64,000 bases of DNA from Burkholderiaceae bacterium (GCA_024235955.1 JACKLJ010000001.1:124001-188000); one strand, 5' to 3'; numbered from the stretch's first letter, positions 1 to 8,570 are shown. Notes: generated by a model from the letters alone, not told the origin. Made by a program: numbers and translations.

Positions 1-377
1 ATGCTCTGCGCACGCGTGGTGCGCGGCGCGGCTTCCAGCGCGAAGGCGGTCAGGCCGGCGGCGGCCATTTTTTGCAGCCCCTCGGCGTTGAACGGCTCCA
101 GCATGCCGACCAGCACGGTGCCGGGCCTGGTCAGCGCCAGCTCGGCGTCGGACGGCGGACGCACCTTGAGCACCATCTCGGCACCCAGGGCGCCGGCGGC
201 GTCGGTGATCTCGGCACCGGCGGCCTGGTAGGCGGCGTCCACCGCGCTGGCGGCCACGCCGGCACCGGCCTGCACGCGCACCTGGTGGCCTTGCGTCACC
301 AGCTTCTTCGCCGTCTCGGGCGTCACCGCGACCCGGGTCTCACCTGCCGCCGTTTCGGCGGGCACGCCAATCAGCAT
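1..377 (-). CDS. pntA: NAD(P) transhydrogenase alpha subunit, N-terminal part (runs off window)
   Basis: Only the first 125 codons are present; the rest lies beyond the left edge. The translation opens MLIGVPAETAAGETRVAVTP and continues with GHQVRVQAGAG, the N-terminal alanine-dehydrogenase/PNT fold that binds NAD(H). A late segment, FALEAAPRTTRAQS, matches the family's conserved PRxxRAQSMD region. The membrane-bound PntAB enzyme couples hydride transfer between NADH and NADP+ to proton movement. The start is supported by an AGGAG ribosome-binding site about 8 nt upstream. The domain call is clear from sequence; the pntB partner is assumed to lie outside the window. Confidence 0.9.
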   Translation of the reverse strand, partial: MLIGVPAETAAGETRVAVTPETAKKLVTQGHQVRVQAGAGVAASAVDAAYQAAGAEITDAAGALGAEMVLKVRPPSDAELALTRPGTVLVGMLEPFNAEGLQKMAAAGLTAFALEAAPRTTRAQS

Positions 378-544
378 GGCTCATCTCCTCGTTCGCCGCG
401 GGCCGCGTGTGCGCCCCCGGTCTGGCTGGATTCATTGTCGACGCCGCCCGCAGGGCGGGCGGCGCGCATGGTGCATTGTGCGGTATCCGCAGTCTGCCGC
501 ATCGCCCGCCCATTGTGCCAAGCCCGGCCGGGCAGTTGGCCCAC

Positions 545-550
545 GATAAT
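545..550 (+). promoter_or_regulatory. Candidate -10 hexamer of the Nudix gene
   Basis: GATAAT ends 8 nt before the ATG at 559. No Shine-Dalgarno and no clear -35 are seen. The short distance suggests a leaderless or very short leader transcript. Confidence 0.4.
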
Positions 551-558
551 CGGCGCCC

Positions 559-1050
559 ATGACGAACCGCCGATGGAAACCCAGCGTCACCGTGGCCGCC
601 GTGATCGAGAGCGCAGGCCGCTACCTGCTGGTGGAAGAGGAAACCGCCGCCGGGCTGCGGCTGAACACCCCGGCCGGCCACCTGGAGCCGGGCGAATCGC
701 CGCAGCAGGGTGCGGTGCGCGAGGCGCTGGAGGAAACCGGCCGCGTGTTCACGCCCAGCCACCTGCTGGGCATTTACCTGGCCGCCTCGAACGACGCTCA
801 GGGCGCACCCACCACCTGGCTGCGCTTCGCGTTCTGCGGCACGGCGGGCGAGGCCGAGCCCGGCCGCGCGCTGGACCATGGCATCGTGCGCACGCTGTGG
901 ATGACGCCGGCGGCGATCGAGGCCAGCCAGGAGCGCCACCGCAGCCCGCTGGTGTGGCGCTGCGTGCAGGATCACCTGCGCGGGCAGCGTTTCGATCTGG
1001 ACGCGGTCGTCATGGACCCCAGTGCGGCTGATCCGGCACGCTGGCGCTGA
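559..1050 (+). CDS. Nudix hydrolase, NudJ-like
   Basis: This 163-residue protein has a full Nudix box near residues 42-64 (GHLEPGESPQQGAVREALEETG), fitting GX5EX7REUXEEXGU, whose glutamates bind Mg2+. The opening KPSVTVAAVIESAGRYLLVEE and the short length resemble NudJ/YmfB phosphatases that hydrolyse nucleoside di- and triphosphates or thiamine pyrophosphate precursors. Substrate cannot be read from sequence. It is transcribed divergently from pntA with about 180 bp between them. mnmA, which follows in some relatives, here lies beyond the binding-protein gene. The family call is firm; the exact substrate is not known. Confidence 0.88.
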   Translation: MTNRRWKPSVTVAAVIESAGRYLLVEEETAAGLRLNTPAGHLEPGESPQQGAVREALEETGRVFTPSHLLGIYLAASNDAQGAPTTWLRFAFCGTAGEAEPGRALDHGIVRTLWMTPAAIEASQERHRSPLVWRCVQDHLRGQRFDLDAVVMDPSAADPARWR

Positions 1051-1071
1051 AGGTGCCGATTTTTAGTATGT

Positions 1072-1123
1072 TTTTGGCCTCTGGCCCAGATATGACGGGC
1101 GCAGGCAGCTATTGATTTGGTAG
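1072..1123 (-). repeat. Repeat A, copy 1
   Basis: Reverse-oriented copy of the dispersed element, with the core GACGGGCGCAGGCAGCTAT. It fills the gap between the convergent Nudix and binding-protein genes. Strand notation for all copies: plus means the ATAGCTGCCTGCGCCCG orientation. Confidence 0.8.
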
Positions 1124-1151
1124 TGATTCTGGCGGCTTCGCGCCGGCCCGC

Positions 1152-2300
1152 TCAGCGCATGAACCTGCCGTCGCTGCCGATGATGGAGAGCTCCACGTAG
1201 TGCAGGCCGGTGTGGTCGGTCGGGCTGTAGCCGAGCTCCAGGCCGCCGAGGTCGAAGGTGCTCATGCCGTTCAGCGCGGCGATCACCTTCTCGCGCGTGG
1301 GCTTGGGGCCGGCGCGGCGCAGCGCCTCCACCAGCACCTTTGCGCTGGCGAAGCCTTCCATCGCGGCGGGTGAGAGCTCGCCCTTTCCCTTGAGCAGGCC
1401 GGTCGCCTCGCGGTTGATGGGAATGCCCAGCGCACGCACGCTGGGAAACACCTGCGAGACGATGACGCCGCGCCCCTGATCGCCCAGCAGCTTGATGAAG
1501 CCGCCCGAGGCGTTGTTGGACAGCGTCACCACCTGCGCGGCGGAACCGGCCTGCCGCAGCGCCTTGACGCCGTCGACCACCGCCACGCCGGAGCCGCACC
1601 ACAGGGCGGCCTGGGCGTTGGTGGATTGCAGCTGGCCGATGATCGGCGCGTAGTCCGGCTTCTCGCGCGCGGCCTTGATCACCGCCACCGGCTCTTTCTG
1701 CAGCTTGGCGAAGCCCTTCTTGGCGCCTTCCGCGCAGTCGGCGCCGAAGCTGTCGTCCGCATGCACCACGGCCACCCGCTGCAGGGTGATCTGGAACAGG
1801 TGCTCGATGGCGCGCTGCGCTTCCGCCTGGTAGCTGGAGCGCACGTTGAACACGTAGGGGTTGACCGGCTGGTGGAACACCATGGCGCCGGTGGAGGGTG
1901 CGATGAGCGCCAGCTTGTACTTGGCCAGCAGCGGCAGGATCGCCTCGGTGTGGGGCGTGCCCCGGCTCATGAACAGGGCGACCACGTTCTCCTGCTCGAT
2001 CAGCTTGGCCGCGTTCTCGGCCGCGCGCGGGGGCTTGAAGTTGTCGTCCAGCGTGATCAGCTTGATCTTCTCGCCGTTCACGCCCCCCTGGGCGTTGACG
2101 CTGTCCAGGTAGGCGTGCACGCCGAGCAGCGTCTCGCCCACGCTGGCGGCCACCGGGCCGGTGACGGCGGTGGTCTGGCCGATCAGGATGTCGGCGTGGG
2201 CCAGGCCGGCGCCGGCGGCCAAGAGGGCCAGCGCGGCCAAGCGTCGCGCCAGGACAGCGGGACGGGCAGGCGAACGGGAAAGCAGGCGGGGGAACGGCAT
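1152..2300 (-). CDS. Branched-chain amino acid-type ABC transporter substrate-binding protein
   Basis: A 382-residue periplasmic binding protein of the LivK/Peripla_BP_6 family. It opens with a signal peptide (hydrophobic LAALALLAAGAGLAHA before cleavage) and proceeds to DILIGQTTAVTGPVAASVGE and GGVNGEKIKLITLDD, hallmarks of the first lobe. The start at 2300 is chosen over an upstream in-frame ATG at 2363 because AAGGAG lies about 10 nt before it. No permease or ATPase genes are adjacent, so it is an orphan binding protein. Ligand could be an amino acid, amide or aromatic acid; the sequence does not decide this. Confidence 0.88.
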   Translation of the reverse strand: MPFPRLLSRSPARPAVLARRLAALALLAAGAGLAHADILIGQTTAVTGPVAASVGETLLGVHAYLDSVNAQGGVNGEKIKLITLDDNFKPPRAAENAAKLIEQENVVALFMSRGTPHTEAILPLLAKYKLALIAPSTGAMVFHQPVNPYVFNVRSSYQAEAQRAIEHLFQITLQRVAVVHADDSFGADCAEGAKKGFAKLQKEPVAVIKAAREKPDYAPIIGQLQSTNAQAALWCGSGVAVVDGVKALRQAGSAAQVVTLSNNASGGFIKLLGDQGRGVIVSQVFPSVRALGIPINREATGLLKGKGELSPAAMEGFASAKVLVEALRRAGPKPTREKVIAALNGMSTFDLGGLELGYSPTDHTGLHYVELSIIGSDGRFMR

Positions 2301-2475
2301 GATCGGGCGCACTCCTTGAAAAGAGCGGCCGGTGGGACTGGGCGCCTTGGCACGGCCGTCCACCAGCGGCAGACCGTACGGCTAGCCAGTGGCCGCGGGC
2401 GAAGTGTGTCCAAAGGTGTTACTTCTTGCCATGAGCAATTACCCGCAGAGCGCGGGCGGCCAGGCCGGCACAGGG

Positions 2476-2481
2476 AATAAT
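2476..2481 (+). promoter_or_regulatory. Candidate -10 hexamer of mnmA
   Basis: AATAAT ends 7 nt before the mnmA ATG, so transcription would begin close to the start codon. No ribosome-binding site is present. Confidence 0.4.
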
Positions 2482-2488
2482 TCGCACC

Positions 2489-3628
2489 ATGACGGGAAAA
2501 CAGCGTGTGGTGGTGGGCCTGTCGGGCGGCGTGGATTCGGCCGTCACGGCCTGGTTGCTGAAGCAGGCCGGCCACGAGGTGGTCGGCATCTTCATGAAGA
2601 ACTGGGAGGACGACGACGATTCGGAATACTGCTCGTCCAACGAGGACTTCGTGGACGCTGCCGCCGTGGCCGACGTGGTGGGCATCGAGATCGAGCACGT
2701 CAACTTCGCCGCCGACTACAGGGACCGGGTGTTCGCCGAGTTCCTGCGCGAATACCAGGCCGGCCGCACGCCCAACCCCGACGTGCTGTGCAACGCCGAG
2801 ATCAAGTTCAAGGCCTTTCTGGACCACGCCATGCGGCTCGGGGCCGAAAAGATCGCCACCGGTCACTACGCGCGCGTGCGCCAGAACCCGGCCACCGGCC
2901 TGTTCGAGCTGCTCAAGGGCCTGGATCCGTCCAAGGACCAGAGCTACTTCCTGCACCGGCTGAGCCAGGCGCAACTGGCCAAAACGCTGTTCCCGGTGGG
3001 CGAGCTGCACAAGAGCGAGGTGCGCCGCATCGCCGCCGAGATCGGGCTGCCCAATGCCAGGAAGAAGGATTCCACCGGCATCTGCTTCATCGGCGAACGG
3101 CCTTTCCGCGAGTTCCTAGGCCGCTACCTGCAGACCCGGCCCGGCCCCATCAAGGACGAGCGCGGGCGCCGGATCGGCGAGCACGTGGGTCTGTCGTTCT
3201 ACACGCTGGGTCAGCGCCAGGGGCTGGGTATCGGCGGCGTCAAGGCCAGGGGGGCGGCCCGGGGCGGCGGCGAGCACGCGCCCTGGTTCGTGGCGCGCAA
3301 GGACATGGCCAGCAACACGCTCTACGCCGTGCAGGGGCACGACCATCCCTGGCTGCTGTCGGGCGCGCTGGTGTTCGACGACGCCAGCTGGGTGGCCGGC
3401 GCGCCGCCCGCTTGTGGTCCGATGGCTGCCAAGACGCGCTACCGCCAGCAGGACGCCACCTGCACGCTGGAGCCAGGCCCCGCAGCCGGCAGCTGGTGCC
3501 TGGCCTTCACCGAGCCACAGTGGGCCGTCACGCCCGGCCAGAGCGCCGTGCTGTACGACGGCGAGGTCTGCCTGGGCGGCGGGGTGATCGCCGAGGCTGA
3601 AACTGTGGGCGCAGTACCCGCACTCTGA
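2489..3628 (+). CDS. mnmA: tRNA-specific 2-thiouridylase MnmA
   Basis: A 379-residue cytoplasmic enzyme that adds sulfur to U34 of tRNAs for Lys, Glu and Gln, using ATP and persulfide sulfur relayed by a Tus-type or IscS system. The ATP pyrophosphatase PP-loop SGGVDS is at residues 12-17. The two catalytic cysteines are visible: C101 in NPDVLCNAEIKF and C199 in DSTGICFIGER. Length is normal for the family. It reads away from the binding-protein gene, and the following GT-C gene starts 17 bp after its stop, so they may be co-transcribed. Identification is secure. Confidence 0.97.
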   Translation: MTGKQRVVVGLSGGVDSAVTAWLLKQAGHEVVGIFMKNWEDDDDSEYCSSNEDFVDAAAVADVVGIEIEHVNFAADYRDRVFAEFLREYQAGRTPNPDVLCNAEIKFKAFLDHAMRLGAEKIATGHYARVRQNPATGLFELLKGLDPSKDQSYFLHRLSQAQLAKTLFPVGELHKSEVRRIAAEIGLPNARKKDSTGICFIGERPFREFLGRYLQTRPGPIKDERGRRIGEHVGLSFYTLGQRQGLGIGGVKARGAARGGGEHAPWFVARKDMASNTLYAVQGHDHPWLLSGALVFDDASWVAGAPPACGPMAAKTRYRQQDATCTLEPGPAAGSWCLAFTEPQWAVTPGQSAVLYDGEVCLGGGVIAEAETVGAVPAL

Positions 3629-3645
3629 TCGGGACGACGAGGAAG

Positions 3646-5379
3646 ATGGTGGTGCAAGCGGGCACGCGCCGCGGCGGGTTCTTGCTGGCGGTCATGGTGC
3701 TGCTGGTTCTGTTGGGTGGCTGGCTGCGATTGCATGACCTGGGCGCCAAGAGCCTGTGGGCGGACGAGCTGTTTTCCGTCTCCGTTGCGCACGACCACCC
3801 CTTCGTTCCGGACAACGGGCAACCCGTGTTCGAGCGGCTGCGCATCCTGGATGTGACGCTGGGGCAGTCGTTTCTGACGGCCAAGGGCGCCGACCAGAGC
3901 CCGCCGCTGTTCGAGCTGCTGGACAAGGCGTCGATCGCCTTGCTGGGGCTGAACGAGTTTTCGGCGCGGTTCCCCAGCGCGCTGGCGGGCTGTCTGCTGC
4001 TGGCGTGGCTGGGGTGGCGCTGGGCCCGCGCCGCGGACGGTACCGAGCGCGCGGTGTTCGGCTGGGCGCTGCTGCTGTGCGCGCTCGACCCCGTGCTCGT
4101 GCAGTACGCGCAGGAAGCGCGGGTCTACAGCACCGGCACGCTGCTGGCCGGGATGCTGTGCGGCTGGTGGTTCCTGCGCTGGCACCGGGGGCTGGCATCG
4201 TCGCCACTGCCGGGCTGGGGCGAGATCGCGGTGTTCGTGCTGGCCTGTTACGGGCACAACAACCTGGTCCTCCTTTCGGCGATCCTGCTCGCGAGCTACG
4301 GGTTGGAGGCACTGCGGCGCGGCGATTGGCGCGCGATCGCGCGTCTGGCCGTGGTGCCGCTGGCCTTTCTGCCCTGGGTCTGGCTGTCCTGGCACACCAT
4401 GTTCTTCACCATGGACCGGGGCATCGCCTGGGTTCAGTTCACCTGGGCGCAGGCCTGGGCGGAAGCGCTTCGTTCCACGGGCATCGTGTTCCTGCGGCCC
4501 TGGATCTGGCTGGTCTGCGCTGCCGCGCTGGCAGCGGGGTTGTGGCGTGGGGGCGCAAGGTGGCGGGGCGGCCCGCGCTTTGCGCCGGATGCTGCGGGCC
4601 CGCTTCGGGCGTTCCCTTGGTTGACGGCACTGGCCATGCTGTTGCTGATCCTGGCGTACGACGCCCTCGTCTCGGCCGTCGTGGCGCGCACCGGCGTCTA
4701 CCACTACCGGCACATCATCTTCATGGTGCCCGCCATGGCCATGTTGGGCGGGGTGCTGTTCAGCACCTGGCGGCGGCCGTGGGTGCATGCGCTGCTGGTG
4801 CTGGCGGTGGTGGCAGCGGCGGTCCAGCCCATCCGAGCGACGTTTGCTGAACCCAAGACCGACGTGCGCGGCGCCTACCGCTTCGTGCTGGCCCGCGTGC
4901 CGCCGGACGCGCCAGTGGTCGGCATCACGCCGGCCGACCGGCGCTTCTACCTGGATGTGCTGGCCCCTGGCGCGCCGCACCTGTTCCTGCCGCTGTCGGT
5001 CTACGAACCCGTCGCCTACGGAAAGGCTTGCGAGCGGTTGCGCGCCCGGGGCGCGGCCGCGGTGGGCCTGGTGACCTACCAGATGCGCGCCGGGTTCATC
5101 GACGATCTCTATAGCCTGTGCAGCGATGCCTTCGAGCGCGCCGACACCTTCCATGGCAACGGCGTGGTGGCCGAGGTGTGGCTGCGGCGCGAGCCATCAG
5201 GCCCGCCGCAATCGCCGGAGGAAGGCGACGCCGTGGCGACCTCATGCGATCCGCCGCGCTTCAAGGCCAGGACGACCGGCCACGTCCACGACCTGCCCAG
5301 CGCCGGATGTCACCACATCGCGCACCATCAGCGCTGGACCGATTCACCAGGCGGGCACCACACCGCGAGTTCGGGGTAG
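3646..5379 (+). CDS. GT-C fold membrane glycosyltransferase-like protein
   Basis: A 577-residue integral membrane protein with about ten hydrophobic segments. After the first helix it carries SLWADELFSVSVAHD, the acidic D-E motif of the first periplasmic loop in PMT/GT39-like GT-C enzymes, which use polyprenyl-phosphate sugars. Acceptor and donor are unknown. The start is uncertain: GAGGA sits only 2 nt before ATG 3646, while GTG at 3652 has better spacing. The last 60 or so residues are polar, histidine-rich and compositionally unlike the rest. They run 52 bp into the opposing PPC gene, so the C-terminus may have been extended by loss of an earlier stop. Confidence 0.7.
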   Translation: MVVQAGTRRGGFLLAVMVLLVLLGGWLRLHDLGAKSLWADELFSVSVAHDHPFVPDNGQPVFERLRILDVTLGQSFLTAKGADQSPPLFELLDKASIALLGLNEFSARFPSALAGCLLLAWLGWRWARAADGTERAVFGWALLLCALDPVLVQYAQEARVYSTGTLLAGMLCGWWFLRWHRGLASSPLPGWGEIAVFVLACYGHNNLVLLSAILLASYGLEALRRGDWRAIARLAVVPLAFLPWVWLSWHTMFFTMDRGIAWVQFTWAQAWAEALRSTGIVFLRPWIWLVCAAALAAGLWRGGARWRGGPRFAPDAAGPLRAFPWLTALAMLLLILAYDALVSAVVARTGVYHYRHIIFMVPAMAMLGGVLFSTWRRPWVHALLVLAVVAAAVQPIRATFAEPKTDVRGAYRFVLARVPPDAPVVGITPADRRFYLDVLAPGAPHLFLPLSVYEPVAYGKACERLRARGAAAVGLVTYQMRAGFIDDLYSLCSDAFERADTFHGNGVVAEVWLRREPSGPPQSPEEGDAVATSCDPPRFKARTTGHVHDLPSAGCHHIAHHQRWTDSPGGHHTASSG

Positions 5380-5762
5380 CCCGTCGCCGGGTCGTGTTGG
5401 CGCCTGAGCGTGTACCCCGGCAACCAGGCCAGCAGCAGTTCGGCGGTGGTGCGCACGGTGCAGCCCGGCGCCACGTGGCCGCCACGCACGCGGCCGTCGG
5501 CATCGGCCACCGCCATGTGCAGATGGGCGCCGTCGGGCGTCAGGCTGCCCTGCAGGCTGAGGATTTCCAGCGGCCCGGCGACCGCACAGGCCTCGGGCCG
5601 GTCGGCCCAGCGCAGCTGCGCCGTGCCCAGGCTGCCGACGCCGGCGACGACAAAGGCGGATTGCCCCCGCTGCCGCGCCAGCGCTTCCAGCGCCGCGCGA
5701 AGGTCCTCGCCCGGCTGCAGGCGCAGCGGCACGAAGGGGTTGTCGGTTGCTTCTGATTTCAT
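5328..5762 (-). CDS. PPC (DUF296) domain protein
   Basis: A 144-residue protein that is almost entirely one PPC/DUF296 domain, with the pattern FVVAGVGSLGTAQLRWAD, LEILSLQGSLTPDGAHLHMAV and GGHVAPGCTVRTTAELLL. In plants this domain accompanies AT-hooks; stand-alone bacterial versions have no settled function. The conserved HLH segment is the metal-site-like region of bacterial members. The ATG lies inside repeat A copy 2, and the only upstream purine stretch is the repeat's own AGGCAGCT. The 3' end overlaps the convergent GT-C gene. Confidence 0.8.
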   Translation of the reverse strand: MKSEATDNPFVPLRLQPGEDLRAALEALARQRGQSAFVVAGVGSLGTAQLRWADRPEACAVAGPLEILSLQGSLTPDGAHLHMAVADADGRVRGGHVAPGCTVRTTAELLLAWLPGYTLRRQHDPATGYPELAVWCPPGESVQR

Positions 5763-5804
5763 AGCTGCCTGCGCCTGCCCTGATTGGGCTGAGCCTCGAT
5801 TTTG
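5753..5804 (+). repeat. Repeat A, copy 2 (contains the PPC start codon)
   Basis: Plus-oriented copy with the core ATAGCTGCCTGCGCCTGCCC. On the minus strand it reads GCAGGCAGCTATGAAATC, and that ATG starts the PPC gene, so the element supplies the translation start. Confidence 0.8.
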
Positions 5805-5859
5805 TTCCGAATTGCGGCCGGCGCGTGACGCCCGCGATCGGACGAGGCAGGCGGCAGCC

Positions 5860-6444
5860 TCAGCGCGCGTCGGCGCGCCCGGGCAGCATGCGCACCAGCG
5901 TGTTGTCGTGCAGCAGGTAGTGGTGGAAGAGCGCCGCGGCGGCGTGCAGGCCGATCAGCCAGTAGCCGGCTTCGGCCAGCGTCTCGTGCACTTCCTTGAT
6001 GTCGTGCGCCAGCGTCTTGTCGACGGCCAGGGGCGAGGGCAGCGTCAGGCCCCAGAACGACACGTGCTCGCCATAGGCGCTCACCGCCAGCCAGCCGAGC
6101 ACGGGCAGGGCGATCATCAGGCCGTAGAGCAGCACGGTCACGGCCCCGGCCAGCAACTCCTGCCAGCGCGGCGGGGGCGGCACGATGGGCGGGCGCCGGC
6201 TGCCCAGGCGCACCAGCAGGCGCACGGCGGTGACGGCCAGCACCGTCATGCCCAGCGTGAAGTGCCACTGGGCCATGGCTTCGCGCCCGGCGCTGCCCTT
6301 GGGGTAGATGCCCTTGAACTCCATCAGCGCGTACACGGCCGCGATCAGCAGCAAGGTCAACCAGTGGAGCCCGATGAGGCCGGCCGCAAAGCGCGGCGAC
6401 GACAGGGCGCTGGTGCGGGAAGTGGGGGTGGTGAGCTTGTCCAT
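5860..6444 (-). CDS. Cytochrome b561 family protein
   Basis: A 194-residue di-heme b-type cytochrome of the bacterial CybB/YceJ group. Four membrane helices carry the expected histidines: GLIGLHWLTLLLI in helix 1, QWHFTLGMTVLA in helix 2, AHDIKEVHETLAEAGYW between helices 3 and 4, and LHAAAALFHHYLLHDNTL in helix 4. The C-terminal DNTLVRMLPGR is also typical. Such proteins oxidise quinol or pass electrons to superoxide in the inner membrane. It lies downstream of the TehA-type channel on the same strand but is separated by 81 bp. Confidence 0.9.
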   Translation of the reverse strand: MDKLTTPTSRTSALSSPRFAAGLIGLHWLTLLLIAAVYALMEFKGIYPKGSAGREAMAQWHFTLGMTVLAVTAVRLLVRLGSRRPPIVPPPPRWQELLAGAVTVLLYGLMIALPVLGWLAVSAYGEHVSFWGLTLPSPLAVDKTLAHDIKEVHETLAEAGYWLIGLHAAAALFHHYLLHDNTLVRMLPGRADAR

Positions 6445-6499
6445 GGCCCATTGTGGCCACGCAGGCAGGGTTCGGGCTGAACGGCTGCTGAACGGCCTG

Positions 6500-6527
6500 G
6501 CCCTGCCGAGATCGTGAACAGGCTCTC
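6500..6527. repeat. Single-end match to the 38.6-kb inverted-repeat element
   Basis: The stretch containing CGAGATCGTGAACAGGCTC resembles the reverse complement of the left end of the element at 38619 (CAGAGATCGTGAACAGGTTC), including the preceding GGCCCTGC. Only one end is present, and it overlaps the stop of the TehA-like gene. Confidence 0.5.
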
Positions 6528-7551
6528 AGCCGGGCTGCGAACCCGTGCCGGCGCTGGTCGCCACCATGGCCACCGGCTCCGGCTGCAGCAGCGTACCGTC
6601 GCGCAGACCCTTGAAGGTGGCCACCAGCAGCGCGGCGATCACGAAGGAGGCCAGCGCCAGCGCCAGCATGGCCAGCGTCTGCAGGCCCCGGCTGTCGCTC
6701 AGGTGCGTGAGCACCAGCGTCAGGCCGGCGAACGAGGCCAGCGGGAAGGACAGCGCCCAGAACTGGATGGAAAAAGGCTGCGCCAGCATGCGCTTGAAGG
6801 CGCTGGCGCTCCACAGCAGGAACAGCAGCGCCACGCCCCAGGCCATCCAGGCCAGCGCGGGTGGTGCGCCCAGTTGCAGCAGGCCGGTGCCGATCACCGC
6901 CGGCGGCGCCACGCTGATGAACACCAGCGGCAGCACGCGCTCGGGCCACACGCCCTGTACCGCCAGCCGCACCACCAGCAGCGCCACCAGCACCGGCCAC
7001 AGCAGCAGGCCGATGCCGAACTGCGCCGCCGCCCAGTTGCCGTGGCCCAGCGTCACGCCCGCCAGCGGCGCCAGCACGTTGCCGACCACGGGTATAAACA
7101 GCGCCGGCGTCACGGCCGGCCAGCCCAGGCCCAGCTCCTTGCCCGGCCGCAGCCAGCGGGCCAGCAGCCACACCGTGACTGCCAGCTGCGCCAGCGAGCC
7201 CAGCCACCACAGGGCTTCCAGCCAGACCAGCGGGCCCAGCAGCGAAACGCCCAGCGTGGCCAGCAGAATCAGCGACACCGGCAACGTGGCCGCCATGGCG
7301 TGGCGCACCGGGTGGCGCAGGTCTTCGGCCAGCGCCTCGGGGTGGCGCAGCCAGCGCAGCCAGGAGGCCATCAGCACCACCACGAAGGCCAGCGCCGCCA
7401 GCACGGCGATCGCCAGCCCGCCGGCGGACGACACATCGCCCATCAGCGGCGCCGCGCGCAACCAGGCCATCGCCAGGCCGCACAGGCCCATGACGACGGC
7501 GAACCAGCCGGGGGCGAGGAATTTCAGGGCGTCGGGGCGCTGCGTGGACAT
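6526..7551 (-). CDS. TehA/SLAC1-family anion channel or C4-dicarboxylate transporter
   Basis: A 341-residue protein with about ten membrane helices of the TDT/SLAC1 family. The opening FLAPGWFAVVMGLCGLAMAW and the later PALFIPVVGNVLAPLAGV and FSIQFWALSFPLASFAG are family signatures. Members include TehA (tellurite and anion channel), Mae1 malate permease and SLAC1. The start MSTQRPDALK at 7551 is preferred to an in-frame start 80 codons upstream, because the extension is Gly/Ala/Arg-rich and overlaps the VIT gene. It lies 44 bp downstream of the VIT-family gene on the same strand. Substrate is undetermined. Confidence 0.85.
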   Translation of the reverse strand: MSTQRPDALKFLAPGWFAVVMGLCGLAMAWLRAAPLMGDVSSAGGLAIAVLAALAFVVVLMASWLRWLRHPEALAEDLRHPVRHAMAATLPVSLILLATLGVSLLGPLVWLEALWWLGSLAQLAVTVWLLARWLRPGKELGLGWPAVTPALFIPVVGNVLAPLAGVTLGHGNWAAAQFGIGLLLWPVLVALLVVRLAVQGVWPERVLPLVFISVAPPAVIGTGLLQLGAPPALAWMAWGVALLFLLWSASAFKRMLAQPFSIQFWALSFPLASFAGLTLVLTHLSDSRGLQTLAMLALALASFVIAALLVATFKGLRDGTLLQPEPVAMVATSAGTGSQPG

Positions 7552-7595
7552 GGGGCGATCATGCCACCGGCCTCCTGCCCCGGCCTTGACCGCGG

Positions 7596-8312
7596 TCAGG
7601 CCACCGGCGCCGCGCCGAACAGGTGGCCCAGCAGCGCCGTGGCCGCCATGGCCATGGCGCCCCAGAACAGCACCCGCGCCGCGCCGCGCAGCACCGGCGC
7701 GCCGCCCAGCCTTGCCGCCAGCGCGCCCAGCACGGCCAGCAGCACCAGCGTGCTGGCGGTGATGGCACCCGTCAGGCCCGGCAGCGACCACAGCAGCACC
7801 AGCAGGATCGGCGGCAGCGCACCGGCGGCGAAGGCCGCCGCCGAGGCCAGTGCCGCCTGCAGCGGCCGGGCCTGGCCGTGCTCGGTCAGGCCCAGCTCGT
7901 CGCGCAGGTGGGCGCTGAGGGCGTCGCGGGCCGTCAGCTGATGCGCCACCTGCCCGGCCAGCTCGGGTGAGAGGCCACGCTGCACGTAGATCTGCTTGAG
8001 CTCTTCCAGCTCGAAATCGGGGCGTTCGGCCAGCTCGACCTCTTCGCGAGCGCGGTCTGCCGCTTCGGTGTCGGCCTGGGAACTGACGGACACGTACTCG
8101 CCCGCCGCCATCGACAGCGCCCCCGCTACCAGGCCCGCCAGCGCGGTGAGCAGCAGCGTGTGCGTCGAAGTGCCGGCCGCTGCCATGCCGACCACCAGGC
8201 TGGCGGTGGAGATCAGCCCGTCGTTGGCGCCCAGCACGGCGGCGCGCAGCCAGCCCACGTGCTGGCTGCGGTGGGCTTCATGGTGGGAGGCGCGGGGCAG
8301 GGAATGCGGCAT
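7596..8312 (-). CDS. VIT1/CCC1-family Fe2+/Mn2+ transporter
   Basis: A 238-residue membrane protein of the VIT family. The signature GWLRAAVLGANDGLISTASL and the charged GEYVSVSSQADTEAADRAREE, with the glutamate-rich cytosolic metal-binding helices that follow (about residues 75-150), identify it. Five membrane helices are predicted by hydrophobicity. Family members move iron or manganese into vacuoles or out of the cytoplasm. The start at 8312 removes a 44-residue low-complexity extension. It precedes the TehA-like gene and follows corA across about 250 bp of repeats. Confidence 0.92.
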   Translation of the reverse strand: MPHSLPRASHHEAHRSQHVGWLRAAVLGANDGLISTASLVVGMAAAGTSTHTLLLTALAGLVAGALSMAAGEYVSVSSQADTEAADRAREEVELAERPDFELEELKQIYVQRGLSPELAGQVAHQLTARDALSAHLRDELGLTEHGQARPLQAALASAAAFAAGALPPILLVLLWSLPGLTGAITASTLVLLAVLGALAARLGGAPVLRGAARVLFWGAMAMAATALLGHLFGAAPVA

Positions 8313-8402
8313 GGTGGGAGTGTCACTGCAAACCGTGCATTGTCGCCAAGCCGGCTGAGGACCTTCTGAGCGGACGCGACCTGCAGGCCGCATTGCTGCA
8401 AA

Positions 8403-8455
8403 TACGATAGCTGCCTGCGCCCGCCGTACTTGGGCTGGAGGCACATTTCATTCGA
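8403..8455 (+). repeat. Repeat A, copy 3
   Basis: Plus-oriented copy with the core GATAGCTGCCTGCGCCCGCC followed by TTGGGCTGGAGGC. It lies in the VIT-corA gap next to a repeat B copy. Confidence 0.8.
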
Positions 8456-8490
8456 AAACTGGGCGCAGGTGCGTCGCGCTCCATCAGGTG

Positions 8491-8570
8491 CCCCAAAAGG
8501 CCGCGGAACAGGCCGTTCCAGCGGACGCCGTGGCCGGGCCTGCACCGGCCGCAGGCGACTCAGGGGGCTT
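8491..8570 (-). repeat. Repeat B, copy 1 (shortened)
   Basis: Read on the minus strand it gives CCCCCTGAGTCGCC, then GGCCGGTGCAGGCCCGGCC, CGGCGTCCGCTGG and GGCCTGTTCCGCGGCC. It matches the copies at 14845 and 18881 but lacks the C-run/G-run segment between GAGTCGC and the hairpin. It overlaps the corA stop codon. Confidence 0.75.
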
